43,189 nt of DNA from an endosymbiont of Lamellibrachia barhami. GTDB lineage: Bacteria > Pseudomonadota > Gammaproteobacteria > Chromatiales > Chromatiaceae. Positions 18,149 through 25,300 of the stretch are shown here, one piece after another. The stretch's first letter is position 1. Every line of letters begins with the position of its first letter. The stretch spans positions 2,048,764 through 2,091,952 of the forward strand of contig NZ_JAAVSH020000001.1 in the NCBI RefSeq assembly GCF_011947365.2, given 5' to 3'. The position numbers and the translations under genes are program-made. The notes below the pieces were generated by a model that ran no database searches, had not been told where the DNA came from, and saw only the letters and a program-made list of their open reading frames with translations.

Positions 18149-19101
18149 GTAGAGAGACTCCCGCCTTTAATGAACGAACGTCGCGACAGATCACCACCAA
18201 TGTCATCGAGGCTCTCTTTCAGTTTTGATTTGCCCTGCAGCGCAGTCAGCAGCTCTCCGGCATTTTGCGGCCGCTCTGCCTGGTTTACCTCCATCGCCCA
18301 GTCGATCGCCTCCAGTAGGTAAGCGGGATAACGGCGGCGATAGACTCGGGTTGCCGGCTTCAACTTGTTGTCTGCATGACGTTCGATGGCAGAGGGTGGC
18401 GACTTGCCGTCCAGACAGGCCCGCATGCTTGCACCTATGGCATAGACATCGCTCCAGGGTCCGACATCACCTGACTGATAATACTGCTCCACCGGGGAAA
18501 ACCCGCTGGTGACCACCCGTCCACTGCGACCGCCGCCACTCTCTTCCACCTGATAAACCGCGCCGAAATCGAGCAACAGCGGGTTGCCGCCAGTACGCAG
18601 ATGGATATTGCTGGGTTTGATATCGAGATGCAGCAGATTTCTGGAGTGGATTAGATCAAGGGCATCCAGGATGGGAGGAAAAACCGTCAACATAAAACGG
18701 GTACTCAGACCGCCACTGCGTTTTTTTATATAGCTCGCAAGGTTCTTGCCGCGCTCGTGATCCATCACCAGATAGCCGGTATCGTTGGCCAGGAAAAAAC
18801 CCCGTACCTGCACGATGTTCGGATGCCTCAGGGAAGCAAGCACCTTGGCTTCCTGGTAGAAAAGCCGCCGACTGCGGTTAAGATTATCGATCTGTTTCGA
18901 GTTGATGACCTCGACCTGAAGACCCTCCCCACGCTTGGCCAGCTTCTTTGGCAGAAACTCCTTGATGATCACCTCGTCCTGGGTATCCTCGTCTTCCGCC
19001 AGATAAATCAGGCTGAAGCCGCCGCTCGCGACCAGTTTCATGATCACGTAACAGTCGAGAACGGTGCCTGAAGGCAAACTGTCGCGGGCTTTTTCCATCA
19101 A
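18145..19101 (-). CDS. Hanks-type serine/threonine protein kinase
   Basis: A soluble 318-residue kinase with no membrane segment. Visible motifs: the glycine-rich loop VASGGFSLIYLAED, the ATP-binding lysine in VIIKEF, the catalytic loop HLDIKPSNIHL, LLDFGAVY for magnesium, and the activation-segment end SGFSPVEQYY with WSDVYAIGA. The tail [14 protein letters not shown] is basic. It heads the operon kinase-phosphatase-rph-rdgB and is divergent from yicC. The DIKPSN loop and PVEQY suit the subgroup often paired with PP2C phosphatases in proteobacteria. Targets are unknown; its link to RNA-processing genes may be only positional. The gene opens with two Met codons (19101, 19098). Confidence 0.93.
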   Translation of the reverse strand: MMEKARDSLPSGTVLDCYVIMKLVASGGFSLIYLAEDEDTQDEVIIKEFLPKKLAKRGEGLQVEVINSKQIDNLNRSRRLFYQEAKVLASLRHPNIVQVRGFFLANDTGYLVMDHERGKNLASYIKKRSGGLSTRFMLTVFPPILDALDLIHSRNLLHLDIKPSNIHLRTGGNPLLLDFGAVYQVEESGGGRSGRVVTSGFSPVEQYYQSGDVGPWSDVYAIGASMRACLDGKSPPSAIERHADNKLKPATRVYRRRYPAYLLEAIDWAMEVNQAERPQNAGELLTALQGKSKLKESLDDIGGDLSRRSFIKGGSLST

Positions 19102-19265
19102 TAAATTTTATTTTCGGGCGTATGCTTTCTTATTATAAGACCGGTTTCAGAAAATAGTGGCTCCAACATCCCGGCGAATCGCATTATGATACACACTTCA
19201 CGAAATGCTGAACCATTCCTAATATAGCGTTCAGAATAATTGACTACCAACCTCAGGTTAGACAG

Positions 19266-20132
19266 ATGATTAGCAGTATGACCGCTTTTGCGCGGGAAGA
19301 GTACCGGGGAGAACTCGGTGTAATGAGTTGGGAGATCCGCTCCGTCAACCACCGCTACCTTGAGGCCTTCGTGCGGCTGCCGGAGGAGTTGCGCGTCCTG
19401 GAGACTAAAGTGCGGGAGCAACTGGCGGCCAAACTGGGACGCGGCAAGCTTGACTGCTCACTGAAATTCAAGCCGGGCACCGCCGCCGGGACTGAACTCC
19501 ACGTCAACCGGCGCCTGGTAAAACAGTTACTCAGCGCCGGTAGCGAAGTCGCCGACATAATTGATACCCAAGCCAATCTGCGCCCGTTTGAGTTACTGCG
19601 CTGGCCCGGCGTCCTTGAGGAACAGGAGCGGGACTTCACCCCGGTCACAAGGCAGGCAATGGAACTGCTGGGCCTCACTCTCGACAGTCTGATGGAAAGC
19701 CGTCAACGCGAAGGCCGACGACTCGGTGAGATCATCCGGCAGCGCCGACAGGCGATGCAGACGCAGGTGGATCAGGTCCGCAAACTGATGCCGGAGGTAC
19801 TGGAGAAGGTCAAAGAGCGCATCCGCACGCGCCTGCAGGAGGTCATGGATGAGTTGGACGAAACCCGGCTGGAGCAGGAGATGGCTCTGCTCGCCCAACG
19901 GTTGGATGTGGATGAGGAGATGGACCGCCTCGACACGCATCTTGCAGAGGTTGAACGTGTGCTCTCCGCCAATGAACCCGTCGGACGGCGCCTCGACTTT
20001 CTGATGCAGGAGTTGAACCGGGAGGCCAATACCCTGACCTCCAAGTCGAACGATGTAAAAATCACCCGCATCGCGGTGGAGATGAAGGTTCTCATCGAAC
20101 AGATGCGGGAACAGATCCAGAATATTGAGTGA
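19266..20132 (+). CDS. yicC: YicC-family endoribonuclease
   Basis: A 288-residue YicC/YloC protein. Members form multimeric ribonucleases linked to stationary phase and small-RNA turnover. It opens with the invariant MISSMTAFARE and shows WEIRSVNHRYLEAFVRLPEE, a coiled middle (MQTQVDQVRKLMPEVLEKVK) and the conserved end RRLDFLMQELNREANTLTSK with DVKITRIAVEMKVLIEQMRE. Placement next to rph is typical. The start has only a weak site (AGG, 10 bases upstream), but it coincides with the family's N-terminus. Confidence 0.96.
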   Translation: MISSMTAFAREEYRGELGVMSWEIRSVNHRYLEAFVRLPEELRVLETKVREQLAAKLGRGKLDCSLKFKPGTAAGTELHVNRRLVKQLLSAGSEVADIIDTQANLRPFELLRWPGVLEEQERDFTPVTRQAMELLGLTLDSLMESRQREGRRLGEIIRQRRQAMQTQVDQVRKLMPEVLEKVKERIRTRLQEVMDELDETRLEQEMALLAQRLDVDEEMDRLDTHLAEVERVLSANEPVGRRLDFLMQELNREANTLTSKSNDVKITRIAVEMKVLIEQMREQIQNIE

Positions 20133-20159
20133 GTTTCAGCTTGTTTCTTTTTGTTTCAA

Positions 20160-20360
20160 CACTGCTGTCCCGTTAGCTCCCTCTCCCACAGGGAGAGGGT
20201 TGGGGTGAGGGATTCATCCTGTCCTTCTCCCTGGGGGAGAAGGGATTGCTCCGATGATGATGTTGCGTGATTTCATGTCTTTAACATCTTCGATCAGGCT
20301 GGGTGTTCACAAAACCAGTAACTTATCGACTATTGCGATCATGTTAACGGGACAGCAGTG
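20160..20360. mobile_element. 201-bp MITE-like element with 16-bp perfect terminal inverted repeats
   Basis: CACTGCTGTCCCGTTA at 20160-20175 is repeated as its exact complement at 20345-20360. The TGCTGTCCCGTTA-type ends resemble those of IS4-like elements, from memory. Between them lie two hairpins: CCCTCTCCC/GGGAGAGGG near 20179-20199, and CCTTCTCCC/GGGAGAAGG near 20223-20243. There is no open frame, so mobilisation would need a transposase elsewhere. No convincing target-site duplication could be seen. Confidence 0.75.
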
Positions 20361-20422
20361 AAAGATGATGGCAGATTTTTTTGATTGGCATACTACTGGT
20401 GCACTTGGTAACCAATATCCTA

Positions 20423-21631
20423 TCAAAGATGCTCGCTCAGCCTCTCTCTAATTTTTTCTCTGAACAGTTTTCCAAATAGCATGTGATTATCATGTCCATG
20501 CCGTAACCGACCCGCAATGATGCAGGGCGAGATGCTTAAATTACGTGCCAAAGCTCTCACGGAGTCAGGATCAATAAAATGGAGACTCGACCATGCCTCA
20601 CGAGGCACCAGCGACTCCTGAGCCAGCGCATCGGCCTCACTCTCTTTCTTATCCACACCGACAGCGTCAAGATCATCGATAAACCAGGTTTCTGTACCAT
20701 CGAGATGCATCGCAATATGCGCCAGCTCATGCATCAGCGTGAACCAGAAGTTATCCAGCTTGTCATGGCGGAGGGTTAGCGCAATGACGGGATTGCCGTT
20801 GGCGTTCACACAAACTGCGCCATCTAGATAGGTCTTGGGCAGATGTTGCTCGATAATCAGGTGTATACCGTGGCGGTTCAGGTACTCGATGGCTAACTGA
20901 GGGCCCTGCTCTGACCATGAAAGCTGGGTGAGTTTCTGCATCCATTCACGATCGACGGTACCCTTCTCATAATTGGTGGGTAACTGCTCTTCCTGTGCTT
21001 TCTGCAACACACGAACTTGCCAGGCCCAGAGTGCATAAGGATCTGTCTTCTTATCGTTGGAGCGCAGATGGGCGGTACTTCTCAGCATGGCTGGCTGCAG
21101 ATCAAAGCCACTGGGTACGCTCGAAAGCAGTTTGCTTACCTTCTCGGCTGCATATTCACGCAACTCCTGCAGGGTGCCAGTGAATCCCTCAAAGTAGCCG
21201 CGTTTACGCATTTCACTCAGCGGGAAGGCCTGCCAGTCAATCCCACTCTCGTTAGCCAGTTGCTGTACTGGTTCCCGAATCAGTACTTCGGCGGGAATAC
21301 CCAGGCCAGTAGAGAGCTTACGGATCATATTGAGGCTCAGCTTGCGCTTGCCATTGAGCACATCGCTTGCTTTGGATGCTGAACCAAAGTAAGGGGCCAG
21401 GTCTTTATTCCTCAGCCCCTGTTGCTCCATGCGAAACTTAATCGCCTCAATGGGATCAGGCGGATCCATCGGGAACTGCTGCTGCTCATAACGCTCGATC
21501 AGGAGCGCCAGCACATCCAGTTCGTCTGCCTCACGACTGCCAAGAGTGGGCGCAGCATCCATCAGGCTCATTAGACGCGCCAAGGCCTGCTCATGCTCCT
21601 GCTCTGATTTGATGACTTTGATATGGTTCAT
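20423..21631 (-). CDS. higA: HigA-like antitoxin fused to ImmA/IrrE metallopeptidase
   Basis: A 402-residue fusion. The N-terminal 50 residues are acidic and helical. A Cro/C1-like helix-turn-helix follows (LRNKDLAPYFGSASKASDVL, NGKRKLSLNMIRKLSTGLGI) as in HigA antitoxins. The C-terminal half is an ImmA/IrrE-type zinc peptidase domain with HELAHIAMH as metal and catalytic site and ESEADALAQESLVP as the third ligand. Downstream of higB by 10 bases, it should repress the operon and neutralise HigB. The peptidase could cleave the repressor or another target under stress, as ImmA does for ImmR; this is inference. GGAGAGGG precedes the ATG at 21631; a longer in-frame start at 21829 overlaps higB and is rejected. 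Confidence 0.88.
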   Translation of the reverse strand: MNHIKVIKSEQEHEQALARLMSLMDAAPTLGSREADELDVLALLIERYEQQQFPMDPPDPIEAIKFRMEQQGLRNKDLAPYFGSASKASDVLNGKRKLSLNMIRKLSTGLGIPAEVLIREPVQQLANESGIDWQAFPLSEMRKRGYFEGFTGTLQELREYAAEKVSKLLSSVPSGFDLQPAMLRSTAHLRSNDKKTDPYALWAWQVRVLQKAQEEQLPTNYEKGTVDREWMQKLTQLSWSEQGPQLAIEYLNRHGIHLIIEQHLPKTYLDGAVCVNANGNPVIALTLRHDKLDNFWFTLMHELAHIAMHLDGTETWFIDDLDAVGVDKKESEADALAQESLVPREAWSSLHFIDPDSVRALARNLSISPCIIAGRLRHGHDNHMLFGKLFREKIRERLSEHL

Positions 21632-21641
21632 TGCCCTCTCC

Positions 21642-21926
21642 CTAAAAGCACTTCTTCTCATAATCAGCATGTGTTCCCACCCACTCGACAACGACAATGC
21701 CTTTTTGATACCGCACCTTAACGACCAAGCGATAGTTGTTGCCCTTGATATTGAAGATGACCCGGTTATCGGCCAAAAAACTGGCGCTGCAGTATCGATC
21801 CTTGATGTCCTGGGATGTATTCCATTCACTCAACTCAGTCTCGCTAAACCATGCATCCAGGGCACTCTTGGCTGAAGCATGCTTTCGAGTGAACTTCATC
21901 AACTTGTCTCGTCCTAAGACCTTCAT
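21642..21926 (-). CDS. higB: HigB-family toxin (mRNA interferase)
   Basis: A 94-residue toxin of the HigB branch of the RelE superfamily, predicted to cut translated mRNA. Family blocks are MKVLGRDKLMKFTRKHASAK, DAWFSETELSEWNTSQDIK, ADNRVIFNIKGNNYRLVVKV and VVVEWVGTHADYEK; the basic and His residues near the end would form the active site. Toxin-first order with the antitoxin 10 bases downstream is characteristic of higBA. AAAGGG lies before the ATG, just beside the repeated operator half-sites at 21937. Confidence 0.93.
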   Translation of the reverse strand: MKVLGRDKLMKFTRKHASAKSALDAWFSETELSEWNTSQDIKDRYCSASFLADNRVIFNIKGNNYRLVVKVRYQKGIVVVEWVGTHADYEKKCF

Positions 21927-21936
21927 AGACGCCCTT

Positions 21937-21975
21937 TATTCCCAATATGGGAATAATAGCAAATATTCCCATATT
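21937..21975. promoter_or_regulatory. Putative higBA operator
   Basis: Three TATTCCCA-type half-sites: 21937-21944, inverted as TGGGAATA at 21948-21955, and 21964-21971. The first two form an interrupted palindrome, and all sit within 50 bases of the higB start. This is the arrangement expected for autorepression by a HigA-type helix-turn-helix. Confidence 0.7.
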
Positions 21976-22091
21976 AGGTACTTATAAATTTACCCACATC
22001 GTATAACAGAAAAACACCACGACAAAACACTATCTCTTTGTTTTATAAGTATTATTCAACTCGCAGAGACAAATTCATCCAGTCGAGCATA

Positions 22092-22364
22092 TCAATCCCA
22101 CAACCCACATTCGTATAGCTGCAGCTGATTTTCTTTGCAGTGGGGGCATATGAGTGCCGCGCCCTCCTCCGACTCAATAGGGGTGAGTTTTCGGCTGGCA
22201 CAACTGCTGCAACGCTCCTGTTGGGTGGTATCGCGGGAGTTGAGCAGGGCGTGACAACGCTGGCACTGGTAGATGCCGAACCCTTGCCGCATCATGCCGC
22301 TTCCTTCTAACAAGGAGTGGCTCTGGTAGCCACAGGGGCAGACTGCTGCGTACATCTCCCCCAT
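22092..22364 (-). CDS. Small zinc-ribbon protein coupled to helicase-nuclease
   Basis: A 90-residue protein with four Cys knuckles: CPC at 9-11, CQRC at 34-37, CSSC at 52-55 and CPHC at 73-76, with a further Cys at 86 (YECGLWD). Paired knuckles suggest two zinc ribbons of the kind used for nucleic-acid or protein binding. No named family is recognised. Its ATG overlaps the helicase stop codon by one base (TGATG), so it is almost certainly translated with the helicase and likely acts as its partner. It is the last gene of the vapC-hsdM-hsdS-helicase operon. Precise role unknown; sensing or loading subunit is a guess. Confidence 0.75.
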   Translation of the reverse strand: MGEMYAAVCPCGYQSHSLLEGSGMMRQGFGIYQCQRCHALLNSRDTTQQERCSSCASRKLTPIESEEGAALICPHCKENQLQLYECGLWD

Positions 22365-25300
22365 CAGGCCTCATCCATAGAAGCATTGATGATGTCGAAA
22401 ACCTGCTCCAGGTACTTTCCTGCTTCTGCCGCCTCCGTCGCTTGTCGAATGTAAGACGGAAGTGTTTCAAGAAATTCTACCTTGCTCGTCGGCGTAAATT
22501 CCATGAGCGCTTCGAGCATCGAAGGTCGCAGTAGCCGCTTGTTTTCGGGAGTCTCAGGAAACGCCCTGCGAATCACCTCTTGATCGAAGCGAATCAACTT
22601 GTCTTTGAGACTCGATTCATCAAAGGCAAACAGATCAACCTGGGCTTCTTCGATTTCGGCATTTTCGATGATTACCTCTATCTCATCAACCTCTGACTCA
22701 ATCTCTGTCTCAACAGGCATAACAGCGGACTTCAGATCGTGAAGCTCCCGAATAATCGGCCGCAATTCACCATGGGGATTCTTGAACCAATCGGTTGACC
22801 AGATACGGCGAATATTCCATCCAAGACGCTCCAGGATTGTCTGACGAAGCCGATCCCTGTCTCGTGCGGACTTCGCGGAATGATAGGTCGCGCCATCGCA
22901 CTCGATGCCCATCAGGTAGCGGCCGGGGTTACCGGGATCAATTACCGCCACATCGATGAAGAATCCCGCAACGCCAACTTGAGGTATGCATTCAAAACCT
23001 TCATCACGCAGCGCGTTCATCACAGCAATCTCAAAATCACTGTCCGGGCCTCGCCCAGTCTCCCGCTCAGTCTTGTGGAGAATTCCAGTCTCACAGAAGC
23101 TTAAGAAGTCGCGCAAAGCCTGCACACCGCGCTTACTTGTTGCCCCGGCAACAATGTCATCTGACCCCATGGAGCTGAAAATATGCATCCGCTTCTTTGA
23201 ACGGGTAAAGAGCACATTGAGACGCCGCCAGCCCACGTCCGAGTTGATTGGACCAAAACGCTGGAATACTCGCCCGCCCGGCTCTTGTGGGCCGTAGGTC
23301 ATCGAGATAAAGATCACATCCCGTTCATCACCCTGAACGTTCTCAAGGTTCTTGACGAACAGGGACTCGCGCCTTGTCGAATCTTTATCCAGCCGCTCCT
23401 GGAAAACAGTATCGTCTTTTGCCAGCGTCTCTATCGCTCGCTCAATCTGTAAACGCTGTTCCGCGCTCATTGCGACGACGCCCAAGGTTTCATCCGGGCG
23501 ATGCCTGAAATGCTCTCTGACAGCCTCGGAGATGATCTTTGCCTCTTCCATATTACGCCTGTTCACGAAACAACCGCGCGACACCCGAGAATAGTGAACA
23601 CCATAGTTCTCAGTCTGTTTATGCGGCGATGGAAAAAGAACCAGGTCGCCCTCATAGAACGAGTGGTTAGAGAAGGCAATCAGGCTTTCATGCTGTGAGC
23701 GGTAGTGCCAGCGCAATCGTCGAGCAGGGAACATGGGGAGCGTCGCATCGAGGATACTCTCAGACTCCTCAATGCCCGTTGGGTCATCCTCATCGTCTTC
23801 GATGATACGATCAAAGAAGCTTGTCGGCGGCAGCTGTTTTGGGTCACCAACCACCACCAGCTGCCCACCTCGCGCCACAGCACCGAGTGCATCCTGCGGT
23901 TTGATCTGGGAAGCCTCGTCCATCACCACCAAGTCAAAATCTATATCGCCGGGCGCGAGGTATTGGGCAACGGACATCGGCCCCATCATGAAACACGGCT
24001 TCAATGCAACCAGCGCGCTGCTCGCCCTTTGCAGCAATTGCCTGATCGGTATGTGCCGGGTTTTCTTACTGCATTCACGCTCCAGCAGAACCCGTTCGGT
24101 AAGCTCGCTCACTCGCGCCGCCATTTTCCCTGTTGGAATCTTGGTCTGATCGATCTTCCAGGCGATCTGCTCACACTGCAGCAGCTTGAGCCGGTTGTCG
24201 TACTCTTTAAATTTATCCTGCAATGCCTCCTGAGAATGACCGGAGAACCTGCCAAGTTCCGGATCTTCCCGCAGGATTTCTCTCGCCAAAACATCGAAGA
24301 TACCCGCCTGGTAGGCCTCCTCAACCTGCTCGATCTCGAATTCGCTGCGTTCAACGCCATCAGCAAGTCTACCCAATCCCAAAGCTTCCACCTGGTCACG
24401 CACGCGCACATAGTCGAGCCAGTTCTGCAACGTCTCCCCATTATCCAGCGCCAGCTGATTCCGGAGTATCAGATCGTCCAGCCGGTCACCGGAATGAACA
24501 GTCCACCCCTCCCGGTCCAGGCAAACCACGGCTGCAAAGGCATCATAGGAATCCTGCTGCGAAGCCATCGTGACTCGCAATTGCTCGGCGTGTGACGCCA
24601 GGGACACGAAGGTCGATTCGGCTGGATGTCCATAGATGTAATCAACAAGTGTCTTATTGCTCAGATGTCCATCGACACAGGCCGCAAGCGCCAGGGTATT
24701 GCGTAACATGAAGAGGCCAACGGTATTATCGACACCCACCCCGGCCTTCAGGCCGAGCCTTCCCTGGAATAGCTTTCTGTCGAAATCAGCTTTCTGCCAC
24801 TTATCGACACGATGCTTCAGCATCCCGATCTGCGCAATGCGGTCAGCCAGATCCGTCATGGTGAGTGAATCGTCACTGGTCAGGGAACCGCAGGCGCGGA
24901 TGGCTTCATTCACCGCACTCAGCAGGCGTGGAATCGCGCCCCCCTCTCCGACCAGCAGCGTATCGCCATTGCGCAGTTCTGCGACCGGTGCAAACACCTC
25001 TTTCAAACTACCCAGATCATCCAGCAGGTCATTGAGTTGCGCCTGTACACCCCGCTCAGCCAATGAACGCACCGCCTTGGCGATGTTCGGTGACAGCTCC
25101 AGGATCGCATCACCCAGCGGCACCTTCTGCCCGAAGCCGACGCCATACTGCTGGCGAACGCGTTTGTACCAGGCTCTCAGCGACTCCAGTGCAGCGAGGT
25201 CCGTCTCCAGCCCCTGCAAATGGTCGCCAACTGCTTCTTTGTAGCGCGCATTCTCCTCTAACTTCCGGCGCTTCCCGACAAACGTCGCCAGGTCATCCAG

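Noticed and set aside
15794-20132. Kinase or phosphatase as part of a type VI secretion locus
   Set aside because: No T6SS structural gene is present; the neighbours are RNA and nucleotide housekeeping genes.
21632-21829. Longer N-terminus of higA starting at 21829
   Set aside because: It would overlap most of higB, reads as an off-frame copy of it, and a strong ribosome-binding site precedes the ATG at 21631.
23705-24595. 296-codon open frame opposite the DUF4011 helicase
   Set aside because: Antisense shadow of motif-bearing helicase sequence, with no ribosome-binding site or known domain.
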